NCBI GenBank assembly: GCA_022575985.1
Contig: JAKSXM010000132.1
Coordinates: forward strand, 15,190,001 to 15,254,000
Reading direction: 5' to 3'
Source: Anagrus nilaparvatae
Lineage: Eukaryota > Arthropoda > Insecta > Hymenoptera > Mymaridae
Length of the DNA stretch: 64,000 nt
The notes beneath the pieces are model-generated. The model searched no databases and was not told the DNA's origin. It saw only the letters and a program-made list of their open reading frames with translations. Below, piece by piece: positions 13,050 to 25,479 of the stretch. Position numbers and translations under genes: made by a program. Within the stretch, counting starts at the first letter, position 1; each line of letters begins with the position of its first letter.

Positions 13050-13327
13050 AATTTTTTTAGACAGGTTTGAAAGCGTTTTATTAGGTCCCAATTTTAAAAG
13101 TTCTGTAGTTTTTGAATAAATTTTTCTGTATATTATTTACAAGAGCAATATTATTTGTCAATTTTTTTACAGGATTCTTTATTTTAGAGTTCTTTCCTGA
13201 AAAGTAGAAAAATGCGTTTATCATGAGTCTCGAGATATTACAGTGTCTAGGCATAAGAATACGTCAAAAAATGCGTTTTATTTAATTTTTAGCATTGAAA
13301 CGCGTTCAAACCTGTCTAAAAAAATTG
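13050..13327. repeat. Foldback element with 'agacaggtttgaaagcg' arms
   Basis: The left arm 'ttagacaggtttgaaagcg' (13058 onward) is answered by 'cgcgttcaaacctgtctaa' near 13301-13320. The interior is only partly palindromic. It abuts the truncated MITE on its left. Confidence 0.6.
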
Positions 13328-13334
13328 AAAAAAT

Positions 13335-13445
13335 TTTTTTAAATTTTACCCTGCCCCCCATAAAAACGTCACATTTTTACCCTCCTCCCTGCTGAGCCAG
13401 ACTTTTTCAACTACCCTATCCAATGAACACGTTCCATGTTAATAG
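13335..13445 (+). repeat. Fragment of family B (right end)
   Basis: The pyrimidine-rich block, 'gagccagactttttcaa' and 'ccaatgaacacgttccatgtt' match the right end of the family B copies at 39.9 and 46.2 kb. No minisatellite is left here. Confidence 0.65.
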
Positions 13446-13962
13446 TAAACAAAAGATAAAATAAACTCTTGTATATTTATGTATTTTAAACATTTATTTA
13501 TTAAAATTTGCTTATTGATTTTAATTAATGAAATATAATAGTTGGTATAATGTTTTTAAAATCCAAGGAAATAAAACAGATGCCGTGTTACCCGTGTCAA
13601 TGATCTATTATCCGAGTTATTATCAGTTCCCGCGTGACTTTTTTATAAACTACACATGCTTATTTATCTGTTTATTTTTTTATTTATTTAAAAGTAAAAA
13701 AGACATACATTTTATGAAATAAGTGCTAAAACATAATTTTTATATATTTTTAATATTAAAATAAAGATTTTGTTCTAATTTCAAAGTATGTACGTATTTT
13801 TTATTAAAATTCTAGCGTTTATTGCAAGTTAAGTGGTATAATCAAAGTGATACAAAAGTATAGAAATACTTAAAATTGTGTTTTATGTGAAAATTTAGTA
13901 AATATTTTGTCAATTGTTGTGAAATACAGTATAAACAATTTCGTGTAATTAAAAAAAGAGTG
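13446..13962. other. AT-rich spacer before the copia remnant
   Basis: Nothing recognisable. It may include decayed copia sequence, but no LTR or primer-binding site could be identified. Confidence 0.45.
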
Positions 13963-14852
13963 TAATATTATTGAAAATATCGAAAATATCAAAAATGGTA
14001 ATTGAGGATAAAACTAGAAGTGTAGAAGAAGCCTTAAATAGTCCACAAAAGGATTTTTGGATTCAAGCAATGAAAGAAGAAATTGAATCACTAATTGAAA
14101 ATAGTACCTGGAATCTTGAGGAAATTCCACAAGGGCGACAAATGATAAGCAGCAAATGGGTATTCAAGAAAAAATGAGATGCTAAAGGAGCAGTAATTAG
14201 ATACAAGGCTCGACTAGTAGAAAAAGGTTTTTTCGCAAAAATACGGTTTTGACTACGATGAAATTTTTGCTCCAGTTGTAAAACATGCTACCTTCAGAAC
14301 TCTTTTAGAAGTTTCAGGTAACAAGAAACTCATTGTCAAGCATTATGTTGCAAAAACAATTTTTCTTAATGGAAATTTAAAGGAAATTATTTACATGCAA
14401 TAGCCATTGGGATATGTAATTAAAGGTAAAGAAAATTTAGCATGCCGGTTAAATAAAAGTATATATGGATTGAAACAAGCTGCAAAAGTATGGAATAATC
14501 AACTAGTGAATATTTTGATATAAAATATTTTTGGTGGAAGTAAAAATGACATGTGTATGTACATAAGTAAAAATAACAAAGATGTAAGATTTATTTTCAT
14601 TTATGTAGATGATATTCTTGTGGATGCTCAGGAAGAAAAAGAAATCCATCAAATTCCTGAATTATTAAATAAGCATTTCAAGCTAGAAGATTTAGGAAAT
14701 TCACTGTACTACCTTGGTATAGAAGTAGAAAGAAATAGTAACAGAATTTATGAAATAAATCAATCTAAATATATAGAAAAAATTGTAAAACGTTTTGAAC
14801 CAGAAGAAGCGAAAGTTGCAGATATTCCGTTAGATCCAGCACGGCCAGCTTA
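13963..14852 (+). pseudogene. Decayed Ty1/copia retrotransposon reverse transcriptase
   Basis: The translated fragments match the copia RT in order: an EALNSPQKDFWIQAMKEEI start, SSKWVFKKK, then after a stop and frame change RYKARLVEKGF, YDEIFAPVVKHATFRTLL, a degraded 'AKTIFLNG' box, SIYGLKQAAKVW and the active-site box YVDDILVD (about 14600). The last frame ends with KHFKLEDLGNSLYYLGIEVERN, typical of copia. Several stops and frameshifts break it, and the first catalytic Asp of the 'DVKTAFLNG' box is lost, so it is dead. Integrase, gag and LTRs are not visible. Confidence 0.9.
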
Positions 14853-16690
14853 AAAGATCGGATTATGATAATATGTCTTCCATTTGAAATACATGGAAAA
14901 AGCCATTTTGCAGCGGTTTTTCTGATTTTGCTTCACAATTTTAGTTTGACTAAGCACCAAACAAACGAGAAAAGTTTTTTTTAACATTCATTTAAATGTC
15001 TGCTTCATTATAAAGAGAATTGGTGTTTGGCCAACGTGGCAAACGCCTCTGTGTCTGTTTGAGTCAAAAAGAAAATTTTCTTGAATCAAATTCTATTTGA
15101 GGTAAACAGATTTCTATTCATTACAAGAAGAAACGTGTTTCTTGCGCAAAAAAAACCATGACAGTTTACCATCTGGTTAACCATAAGGTATTTTAAGGAA
15201 ATAAAAAGGAAAATAACCATTCCAAGTAGAAGCGGATACCCTGGGGGTATAGTTTTAAATTTTTGACCCAAGATATTTTCCGATTTTCCAAGATGTTGGA
15301 CAAAGAAAATTCAAAAAATGAACTTTTAACTTTACAAGGGGGTTATTTAGAGCAAGAAAAATGAATTTTCGGTGGAAAACAATAAATTTTTCAACCCAAC
15401 ATACTTCCGATTTTCCAAGATGGTGGACCGAGAAAATGAACTTTTAACTTTACAAAGGAGTTTTGTAGGGCATGAAATATAATATTCAGCGGAAAATATT
15501 CAATTTTTCAACCCAACATATTTTTCGATTTTCCATGATGACGGACTGAAAAAATTAAAAAAATATGAACTTTTAAAAAAACTTTTTTGAAGCTAACGCT
15601 CTCATTTATGTATATAAATAATATAATGTTGTTACACGAGGATTTTTTAGGGCAAATATGAATTTACGGTGGAAAATATTCAATTTTGAAATCCAAAATA
15701 TTTTCCGATTTTCCAGAATGGTATTTTTTGTGAAAAATTTTTAATTTCTGTCAAGAAGATTTTCTATTTATCTAAAAAAAATGCTTTATTTGAAACAAAT
15801 AGAATATATTTATTTTAGCAAATTTTCTGAGACAAATAGATCTTTTTTCTCAGTGTGTTTGTAAATATTGCAAAAACGCCCTTACTAACAATAAGCTGTG
15901 ATTTTCGGTAATATTTAGGGGTTTGGTAATACAAGGGTTTCAGACAAATTTTAAAGGAGCCTAACATCTATTTTCGGAATCAAAGGCTCAAAAACTCTTA
16001 ACAGACCGTTTCTTATCTTGGTTATCAAAAACAACCTTAAAAATGTCATATAACTTAAGTATTAGGGATTTAAAATACTTTCAATGAAGAGACTCAAGAC
16101 AAATCATTTTTTTCATTTCTTTTTAAATAAACGTGACTATAACGTTGGAAAATTAACCATTCTATTGGTTAAACATATAAAAAAAATCATATATAATATT
16201 TTTTAATGTAAAAAATATGTAACATCTTTGTGGTAATTTTTTTAATAAAATTCTATTTTACATAAATGTTTATGTTTATAATAATTTAGGTTTATAATCA
16301 TTACAGTTTTAAAAGATGCTTTGGAACAAAAATATTTTGGTTTTTTTTTAAATTATGTGTATACATTTCAGAAATTTGAAACCGTATAAATGTTTTAAAC
16401 GATGATAATTGAATCCACATTGGGGTTTCAAAATATTAGTTCCACATAATTTTACTTAGGACAATACTTCTATTTATTTTGCATTTGGTATAAAATACTC
16501 AGTTTTAGTATTCAAGGGGCATAAGTTAAGGGACTAAAATGAAAAGATTACAAATCAAATTTCTTACAGGAGTTTTAAATAGGGCGTTCTCTTTTCTGGA
16601 ATTCTGGAAATTCAGCGAATTCATTTTGGCTCAAGAAAAATCAGTGAAAGTCAGAAATACCTTTTTTCATTTATTGGAAAATATAGCATA
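14853..16690. other. Non-coding interval with a degenerate tandem repeat
   Basis: Apart from the repeat at 15272-15725 no feature is supported; short open frames at 15086-15271 and 16539-16769 lack family motifs and overlap repeats. Confidence 0.5.
15272..15725. repeat. Four-unit degenerate tandem repeat
   Basis: The string 'cgattttccaagatg' and variants recurs near 15281, 15408, 15527 and 15707, each time followed by 'ggtggaaaa' and 'caatttttcaacccaa' segments. Unit length is roughly 120-130 bp, with an insertion in the third interval. It resembles a small satellite or the inside of an old element. Confidence 0.65.
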
Positions 16691-17963
16691 CTGTCGGATA
16701 AATAAAGATGTGCACCTCCCGCTTTTATTGAATAACTTCCACAAAAATGGTCACAAAACATCGGCATAAAATTTTTCTTGTAGAAAATTGTTTCTTCTAC
16801 TTCTATACGAAAGGTCAAGTTAATTAGGACAAGAGTTATAGTCGAAAAGGGGGGAAAAAAGTGGAAAAAAAACTGAACACTTTTTTTTATCATTTTCAAA
16901 TCGCTATAGTTTCACTAAAAATTAATATTTTTTTACCAAAATTTAATCATGGGTTCTTTGACTCTTTCACTTCCCGGGGCCGTTGGATTTATTAAAAAAT
17001 ATTGATAAAAAAAAGAGTTACGACCCTTCAAACTTTTTTTTATCAAAATTGGTTCTAATTATGCGATCGACGCGATTTTTTTTCTCCCGATAGAATATTT
17101 GTTTTAGGTCTTTTCGAATTTGATATCTGTACACATCTTTGTTTGATAGTAGTATCAATAAAAATAAATAATTTTTATGTGTAGAAATCTAATAATTACT
17201 TTTCCCATTGTTTTGAGCTATGAATGAAAATAAAATTTAAGGTGCGGCCGCCTATGGAGAGTTTTTGATGCACCATGAAAAAATTAAATAATTTTTGAAA
17301 GAAATTCTCTGTCTTTATTATTTTTTTTTCTACTGATTTAAATATCTATCCTTTGTTTTAACACGAATAGAAGAAATTTTTTCATATAGTGTATCAAAAA
17401 CTCTCCATGGATGGTTGTACTTTTATTTTCTTTCATATCCCGAAAAGTGTAGTAAAAGTAATTATTAGTTTTCTATTCATATGCAAGATTTAGTTTTATT
17501 GATACTACTATCAAACCAAGATTTGTGCACTCACAAAATTCGAGAATTAATAACTATAATAACTATTCTATCGATTAAAAAAAAAACGCATCGTTCGGAT
17601 AATTAGAACTAATTTTGATAAAAAAAGTTCGAAGGGTTGTAACTCTTTTTTTTTATCAATATTATTTAAAAAATCCAACGGCCCCGGGAAGTGAAAAAGT
17701 CAAAGAATCCATGGTCAAATTTTGAAAAAATATTGATTTTTAGTGAAATTATAGCGATTTGAAAATGACCATAAAAAGTGTTCCGTTTTTTTCTCACTTT
17801 TTTGCCACCTTTTCGGACATAACACTGATCCTAATTAACTTAGAAACTTGAGCTTTTGTATAGGAGTAAAAGAAACAATTATCTATAAGAAAAATTTTAT
17901 CTGGATTTTTTGTGAAAGTTATTCAATAAAAGCGGGAGGTGCACATCTTTATTTATCCGACAG
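16691..17963. repeat. 1.27-kb palindromic foldback element flanked by TA
   Basis: The left end CTGTCGGATAAATAAAGATG is mirrored exactly at the right end, both flanked by TA (16689-16690 and 17964-17965), as expected for a TA-target (Tc1/mariner-like) insertion. The axis is at 17327. Inner landmarks such as 'gtgcacctcccgcttttatt', 'caacggccccgggaagtg' and 'ctctccatgg' appear in both arms. The arms are clearly diverged. No transposase frame is present. Confidence 0.85.
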
Positions 17964-17965
17964 TA

Positions 17966-18260
17966 TACACCAATTTTGATAAAAATCTAAATACTGTTCT
18001 ACGTTTCTTTTTTAATTTTTGTAATTTAACAAAAAAGAAACTATATAGTTAATTTAAAATTTAAATCAGGTCTTAAAAAATTGTCTGAAAAATAAAATTT
18101 GTTTCGGAAAGTTTGAAAATTCAGGGACTTGCTGCAAATCCATCCAGGGTGTAGTAATGATAAAAATACAGTTCAGTTAGAAAGAAGATAATTTAAAAAA
18201 AAAAATTTACTGGGTGAATTTATCACACCTGGTATTTAATTTAATGAACCAAATAAAAGA
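17966..18260. other. AT-rich spacer
   Basis: No feature is seen between the palindrome and the family A copy. Confidence 0.5.
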
Positions 18261-18261
18261 A

Positions 18262-20301
18262 AAAAAACGCTGCCAAGTGATTGGCACTATGGTTCCTCAT
18301 TAACAATAGCAAAATATTTATAATGGTCTATTTTATCTAATAAAAATTATAATTTGAGATATCAGTATTTCATAAAAAAAAGTTAAATACCGTATTTTAT
18401 AAGAAAAAAAATGTTGCTGTGATTTAATGTTTTTTATTTAACAAATTTTTAGAAAAAAATTTTCAATAAACTAGGTATTACACTTAAAAAAAAACAATAT
18501 TACAGATTTTTTAATTTTTTTGTTTTATTAATATTCAGAAAAAAATTTTGAAAAAATCCAGTATCAGATCCAAAAAATTGCTATAAATAAGCTTTCTAAA
18601 ACTAGTACTCTCATAGAAATTAATTAGGTACTACGTCTGAACAAAAAAAAAATTTGGTATTCTTTGTATTTTTTTGTGAAAAAAATTTTCAAAAAATTAA
18701 TTATCAGATTTGAGATATCGAGTAAAAACCATACTTTCAAATATAAGTACTTTTATGGAAATAAATGAGATATTACACCTAAATTAAAAAAAAAAAAAAG
18801 TATTTTGAAATCTCTTGATGAAAAAATTTTTGAAAAAAAAATTAGATCTTAATTCCATAATGGTTGTTAAATACCACCAATTGCAAAATTTTCAAATATT
18901 AGTACTTTCATGGAAATAAAGGAAGTATTACACTAAAAAAAAAAAAAATATTACAGATTTTTTAATTTTTTTGATTTTTTAATTTTGAGAAAAAAATTTT
19001 GAAAAAATTAAGTTTCAGGTCCAAAAAATTACTATAAACGATATTTCTAAAACTAGTACTGTCATAGAAATCAATTAGGTACTACATCCAAAAATAAAAA
19101 AAAATTAAGTTTTTTTTTGTATTTTTTGGTGAAAAAAATTTTGAGAAAAGAATTTAAAAAAAATTAGTTATCAGATTCGAGATATCGAGTAAAAATCGTA
19201 CTTTCAAATATAAGTACTTTCATGGAAATAAATTAGGTATTACATCCAAATTAAAAAAAAAAAAAAATAGTTTGAGATTTTTTGATGAAAAAATTTTGGA
19301 AAAAAAAATTAGGTCTTAATTCCAAAATAAAATTTATTAGAAATTATTTGTGAAATATCACCGGTTACAATATTTTCAGATATTCGTACTTTCATAGAAA
19401 AAAATTAAGTATTACGTCCTAAAATAAAAAAAATTTTGGCATTTTTTGTATTTTTTGGCAACAAAAATTTTGAGAAAAAAATTAAAAAAAAATTAAGTAT
19501 CAGGTCCAAAAAATTGCTATAAACGATATTTCTAAAACTAGTACTTCCACAGAAATAAATTAAGTACTGCGTCCGTAAAGAAAAAAAAAATTGGTATTTT
19601 TTGTATTTTTTGGTGAAAAAAATTTTGAGAAAAAAATTTTCAAAAATAAATTATAAGATTTGAGATATAGAGTAAAAACGATACTTCTAGATATCAGTAC
19701 TTTTATGGAAAAAAATGAGGTACTACATCCAAAAAGAAAAAAAAATATAGTGTTTTTTTAATTTTTTTATGTAAAAAGTTTTGAAAAAAAAAAATTTCGA
19801 AAAATTACGTATCAGTTGGAGAAATCCTTTACAAACGATAATTTTAGATATTCGTACTTTTATAGGAAAAAATTAAGTATTACGTCCTAAAATAAAAAAA
19901 ATTTTGGCGTTTTTTGTATTTTTTGGCGACAAAAATTTTGAGAAAAAAATTTTGAAAAAATTAAGTATCAGGTCCAAAAAAAAAGCTATAAACGATATTT
20001 CTAAAACTGGTACTTCCACAGAAATAAATTAAGTACTGCGTCCGTAAAGAAAAAAAAAATTGGTATTTTTTGTATTTTTTGGTGAAAAAAATTTTGAGAA
20101 AAAAATTTTCAAAAAATTAGTTATCAGATTCGAGATATCGAGTAAAAATCGTACCTTCAAATATAAGTACTTTCGTGGAAATAAATGAGGTATTACATCC
20201 AAACTAAAAAAAAAAAAAAGTAGTTTGAGATTTTTTGATGAAAAAATTTTTGAAAAAAAAATTAGGTCTTAATTCCATAATGGTTGTGAAATTTCACCGG
20301 T

Positions 20302-20371
<70 letters not shown>

Positions 20372-20540
20372 GACTTTTTTTAAAAACCGGTTTTTTATCT
20401 TCCTGAGGTCCCAAAACGTGCTTATATGCCAAAAAATCAAAAATCAAAATTTCATCTATCACAAAGGTTCCTCTATGAGGAACCAATATTTATGCAAAAT
20501 ACGCTTTTGCATGAAAAATAAAGAAAATTTTTTTTTTTAA
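18262..20540 (+). repeat. Repeat family A, longest copy (tandem subunits plus CA microsatellite)
   Basis: It starts with AACGCTGCCAAGTGATTGG then 'cactatggttcctc', and runs through repeating blocks. 'ctaaaactagtac' recurs near 18598, 19040, 19535 and 20005, and 'agtactttcatggaaataaa' recurs at intervals. Each block also contains A-rich strings and 'gagaaaaaaattttgaaaaaatta'. It then reaches a (CA)n tract and a distinct 3' block 'tcttcctgaggtcccaaaac'. Two other copies (36820-37380; 38990-41590 inverted) share this order. Type of element is unknown. Confidence 0.75.
20310..20368 (+). repeat. (CA)n microsatellite inside family A
   Basis: An almost uninterrupted AC dinucleotide run. The open frames read through it on both strands are artefacts. 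Confidence 0.97.
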
Positions 20541-23070
20541 ATAATCAAAAGTGGAAATAGCTGCCAAAAATTTAGAATCAGGTAGAAGTTAAAAATTTTA
20601 AAAACAAATTATTGAACTTATGTATCGCGCATTATTAAAAAAAAATAGAGAATAAAATAAAACTGATTGTAGAGAAAAAAGGGCTTAAAAGTTATTCAAT
20701 TTTATAATATTTAATAACTTAAGATAAAATAAGTGTTAAAAAATTACAATATTCATAAATGTGAAACTTTCGGGATAAAGCTGTTAAGAGAAATACAGAT
20801 GGGTCAGAGGTTCATAAAACGTGTTAAGGGATGTAGACATAGGAAAGGTATCAGAGATTAATCAAATGCTAGGTCACTTAGGTGCAAAATAAGCTAAAAC
20901 TTAGATAATAAATTTAAAAAATAATAATATGAATGTTATTAGAGATGCAGTTTTTTATTTTTATTTTTTGAATATGAAACATAATTGAGTACCGAAACAA
21001 ATTAATTTGTTGAACTTAAAAATCGAACTGGGGTCAACAATGTCTGACTTAAGGGAGAGGGGATAAATGGGATTTTAAATAATTTTGATTTGGGGACTTA
21101 AAATAATCTACTTTGAGAGAAGTAATAATAATTTGGGTTTTGAGACTTAACACCTACTATGCATAAAAATTTCGAATTATAAAATTATCAAATTTTTTTG
21201 TTTCGTACCATTTATGTATTATATCCGGAATTTAGCTGTAATCAGGTACGAATCCAGAATTTTTTTTCAAAGGGGGGGGGGCAGAAACTAATAATAATAA
21301 TTATTATTTAAATTTCTTTGTTGACAAAAATTTAAGTGCTTCTTAATTTACATTGTTTAGGGAGTCTCCCTCTAGATATGTGCTTTTTGTAGCAAAAATG
21401 TTCCATGGATTAAGATTGTGTTAATTCTAAACAATTACAATTTTTTTTAATTCATCTGTTTTTTAAGAAAAATAAACGTAAACACTTATTCAAAGAAATA
21501 TCGAAGAAAGGGAATATCAGTTAAAGCAATCTTTATACATGATGTTTAGTAATCTATGTAAATTCCTAATCAACATAAATTCCAGTCACAATAGTTAAAT
21601 CTTAAAAATTTACTATCATGATCAGAATATAGTATATTACGAGCCCGTATCCAGAAAAATTAAATAAAGAATGGCCAAAATCGCACGTAAACGAGGCGAA
21701 GCCGAGGTTGGTAAACTGCGATTTGTAGCGAGACTTTCGTGGCTACGTACTTTTATGGCTACTGTACAAAAAAATATTATTTCTTACTAAAAATAAGTTC
21801 AAAACAGATAATTAGGTTTCTGCGCGAAGCGCAGTTGAATCTAGTAAAATTAAAATGAAGTTACCCTTTTATATAGATATTTCTGAGAATGATGAAGTAA
21901 TTTATCAGGAAAAACAAAAAAACTTCAATTGAAATTTACGTAACAAATTTTATGGTGTTAAAAATATTTATTTACTCTTTTTATATACATAGTTCGGATG
22001 ATAAAGTAATTTATCAGGAAAAACCAAAGAACTTCAATTGAAATTTACGAAACAGATTTTACAAACTGTAGGTAAAATATTTATTTATGAAATCTTTAGT
22101 ATTATGCTAACAATAAAAATAAAAATAAAAATAAAAAATAAAATAATGAAAACTAAAGAAAATATGAAAAACAAAAAAAATTTTCCTTGTTTTATAGGTA
22201 TTTTCAATTGGAAATCATGGATCTTAGAAAAATTATTTGAAGAAACAAAAGAAAATTTGCTACAGTTTAAGCTAAAAAAATAATCTGCTTATCACAATAT
22301 GGATTATTTTCAGAGCTTTATGGTAGGTACATTTTATAATTTTAATAAATATTTGTCCTTATTTACTTACAGTCTAGCCGATTTTGTAAAAATTTTAAAC
22401 TTTTTAGCATAAATGAACAAAAACTTAATTAAAACAATTCAATTAGTTAAGAATCTTTGCAGCATAAAAATCTGTCTTTTTTTAAATTTTTCCAACAATT
22501 CTCAGTTTTATTAATTGTTACTAAATAAGCCAGCTTAATTATTGAAAATTCTTTTTATCGGTGTTTTAAATACTTAAAGAGAAAAACGCGTGGTAAAAGA
22601 AATTTGCCTAACAAAAATTTGAAATCACAAGAACATAATTTTTTAAATTCATTATAAAAATTATCTCATAGGTAAATATAATACACTAAATTATGAGCGC
22701 ATTATGAAAATGAAAATATCTCCATTATTTTATCATGGCATAATTTGATAATTGTAATTAAAAAATTAACTTCCTATGTAATAGTTTGAAAATTTCAAAA
22801 ATTATTTTGAAATTTATTACTCTGTTATTCATTAAATTATCTTTCTAAATTTTTTATTACAGTTTATAATTTTTATAATCTATACACATGTTATATAATT
22901 TATAAATGTAATAATCAGATATTTTAAATAGCTTTTAAAGAGTTAGTATTTTAAGTATTTAAATGGGAAGTTACTTGAAAAAATGATAAATAATTACGCT
23001 CAGTTTTCCTAAATCACTACAACATCAATTGTAATGCATTTAATAAATTAAAAAAAAATAAAATCAATCA
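20541..23070. other. AT-rich interval with a local duplication
   Basis: No gene is seen. Around 21690-21720 and 21820-21845 there are short richer strings ('gaggcgaagccgaggttgg', 'tctgcgcgaagcgcagttg'), the latter a small hairpin. These may be remains of an unidentified element. Confidence 0.45.
21871..22086 (+). repeat. Direct duplication of a ~105-bp unit
   Basis: Two adjacent units share 'gtaatttatcaggaaaaac' and 'cttcaattgaaatttacg'. A third, diverged copy lies at 12058-12130. Confidence 0.7.
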
Positions 23071-23343
23071 GACTGATTATAAATACTGATGAGCAACTTT
23101 CTGATAATTTAAATGATATATTATCTTACCAAGAATTAAAAACTCAAGATTTATTTGATCTAAATCATGCATTATTTAACTTTAACTTAAACTCCAAATT
23201 ATTTATAGCTCATTTCAATATAAGAGGTCTAAATGCTAATTTTGAACGCTTAGAATCTTTCCTTGCAGCATTAAAATATAAACCCCAAATAATCATTTGC
23301 ACTGAAACTAGGATACTTGAATGTGCAAATTTTTTTAATCTAG

Positions 23344-24102
23344 ATGGCAACAGCCTATTATAATGAGAGTAAAATAAATATATGTGATGGTGTTTTTGTA
23401 CTTGACTCGATTTATCATACCTCTACGATAAATATAATTGAGCCTATGAAAATAATTATAGTTTCACTCAAAATTAATAATTTACACCTACATATTTCCG
23501 CATTATATAGATCTCATGACATAAAAAAAACTGATTTTAATAACTTAATTGATAATTACTTAGTACAAACCGCTAACTTAAGCAATCATTTCATCATTGG
23601 TGACTTTAATATGAACATTATTGATAATGATTGTAATAACAATATATTCTTAGGGCATATGTTATCTCATGGTTACTGTCCTCTAATCAATTCAATAACT
23701 AGACCAAGTACTTGCAATTCAAACGGATCGTGCAATGATAATTGTTTCGCTAAAACTACTATGTCCTGTAAATCAATTGTGCACAATCAAAATTTTTCTG
23801 ATTATTTCCCAATTTTCGTGGTAATCGTACTAAATAGTACAATAGAAACTAATAACTCAAGCTATACATACATTGATTATAATAAACTTCATGTTGTTGC
23901 TGATCAGTTAAATTGGGATAATATTCTCTTAATTAATAATCCGGATTTTGCATCGGATAAATTAAAGAGTTATATGAATAGTTGCATCCTCTATTCGACC
24001 AAATCCAAAAAGATTGCAAAAAAGAAATACCGTAAACAATGGATGACCAAAGGTCTACTAAACTCTATTAATCACAAAGATTTTTTGTATAATTTAATTT
24101 AA
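23344..24102 (+). pseudogene. Endonuclease domain fragment of the Jockey-like element
   Basis: The longest open part (about 250 residues) of the apurinic-like endonuclease and following linker. IIGDFNMNIID around residue 90 is the GDFN motif of non-LTR endonucleases. The N-terminal boxes (HFNIRG, CTET) lie upstream in 23210-23310, separated by stops near 23341. It is read here from an internal Met; a real start is not present. Confidence 0.8.
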
Positions 24103-24535
24103 AAAAATAAAAATTCCTGGTTTTTAAAAAAACTTTATAATTTTGTAAGATCTTAAAAAAGACAATTATTGCTGATAAAAACCTAAGTGATACAATCCAT
24201 GCTCACAAAAATCTCAAATCATCCAAAAAAATTTGGAACTTTATCAACCTCAAATTAGGTAGAAATAAATCTGATTCAAATAATGAAATCAAATCGATTA
24301 AACATGACAACTCAGTAATTACTGAAAATATTCAAATATCTTCTTTTTTAAATAAATACCTTAATAATGTAGGTAATGAACTTGCAGCTAATATTCCTGA
24401 CTCTAATATTGACCTTGCTTCAATAACGAGAAATTGTAACTCCTTTCTAGTATTAACACTAATATTTATAATAGACTACCTAAGGCCAAATTACCATTCG
24501 TTCCAGTTCTTTTCAATAATCTAAAAAATATATAT

Positions 24536-24958
24536 ATGAAAAATAACATTATTCCTATTCCTATGATCACTAATAAGTTAAGTCAGTTTATCATCACAGG
24601 TAAAGATTCAATTCCTCAAATGGAAAATGTAAATTCTGTATACAATTTCAAATGTAATATCTGTCAGGCTTCGTATACAGGTGAATCTAAAAGAGCATTA
24701 TATCATAGAATAGAAGAACATCAAAAAGATATTGATAATAATAGAGACAAAGTATTACCTAAACACTGTGTCAATGGCCATGGTTTTAACTTAAATAAAA
24801 TATCGATTTTAGACAGAGAACCAAATTTATACAAGAGAAGAATATCAAAAAATTTACATATCCAAATTAATGAATTTTCTATCAATGACCAAAAAGATAC
24901 CAGATACTTAAATAGCAATTTTAAAAATCTAATGAATTACGTAGCAAAAAAATTTTAA
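24536..24958 (+). pseudogene. Penelope GIY-YIG endonuclease domain (C-terminal fragment)
   Basis: About 140 residues. The string YNFKCNICQASYTGESKRAL followed by HRIEEHQKDI corresponds to the CxxC-containing GIY-YIG domain that follows the RT in Penelope-like elements, with Tyr-Thr-Gly in place of the usual Tyr-Ile-Gly and the catalytic Arg within 'ESKRALYHR'. The C-terminus ends at a natural stop. Upstream in frame, 'NRLPKAKLPFVPVLFNNLK' may be part of the same protein. It cannot move alone as no RT is attached. Confidence 0.85.
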
Positions 24959-25370
24959 TAACTTAATAGAACATTTCAACATATTTAATAGTTTCAATAA
25001 TTTCCCTTAACATATACATTTTAAAACACATATTTTATCATTTTCTGGTGTTATTCTCTTTTCTCATATAAGTATTGTTATTATTTGACACGTGATTGAC
25101 TTGTTATTTTTGTAAATATATCAATGTATAAGTAGTTCACGGTAATATCATCACCGTGATTTACAAGCATATGTTTATTAGTATACTATATACAATGACT
25201 AAGAACAAGTTGTTCTATAACACCAAAGATTTTTATTAAGATTAAGTAATGAATTGTTAATTAATTTTAAATAATTTAATTATATTTATATGGTAAGATC
25301 ATAATTATTATACTATACATATATATTTTTGTATATTTTTTATATTAAATAAATAATAATTTTTCTATAG

Positions 25371-25405
25371 CTTGATAAGGGGAACAGAAGGTTCCTGAAA
25401 CGTAG
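25371..25405 (+). ncRNA. Hammerhead-ribozyme-like motif in the Penelope 3' region (degenerate)
   Basis: CTTGATAAG precedes a 5-bp hairpin GGAAC-agaag-GTTCC and then TGAAAC, the order of a hammerhead core (CUGAUGA, stem II, GAAAC). Penelope-like elements are known to carry hammerhead ribozymes. Two core positions differ from consensus, including the G expected before the second A of CUGAUGA, so this copy is probably inactive. Stems I and III were not established. Confidence 0.4.
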
Positions 25406-25479
25406 CAAATAAATACAGTGTATATTATTTTAGCCCTCTTGGTCAAAAATCAATCCTTTTTTTCATATTGTAACTCCTT

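Larger units (their letters stand above)
24446..25466 (+). mobile_element. Penelope-like element fragment with GIY-YIG endonuclease
   Basis: The 13-bp sequence ATTGTAACTCCTT flanks the insert at 24433-24445 and 25467-25479, a clean target duplication that also restores the broken host RT frame. The insert holds the C-terminus of a Penelope ORF on the plus strand, then about 450 bp of AT-rich 3' sequence ending with a hammerhead-like string. RT and N-terminus are absent (5' truncation). Confidence 0.85.

Noticed and set aside
13528..13722. 64-residue open frame upstream of the copia remnant
   Set aside because: No family motif, hydrophobic low-complexity C-terminus, and no transcription context.
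20235..20540. Open frames with runs of Thr-His or Cys-Val
   Set aside because: They are translations of the CA microsatellite.
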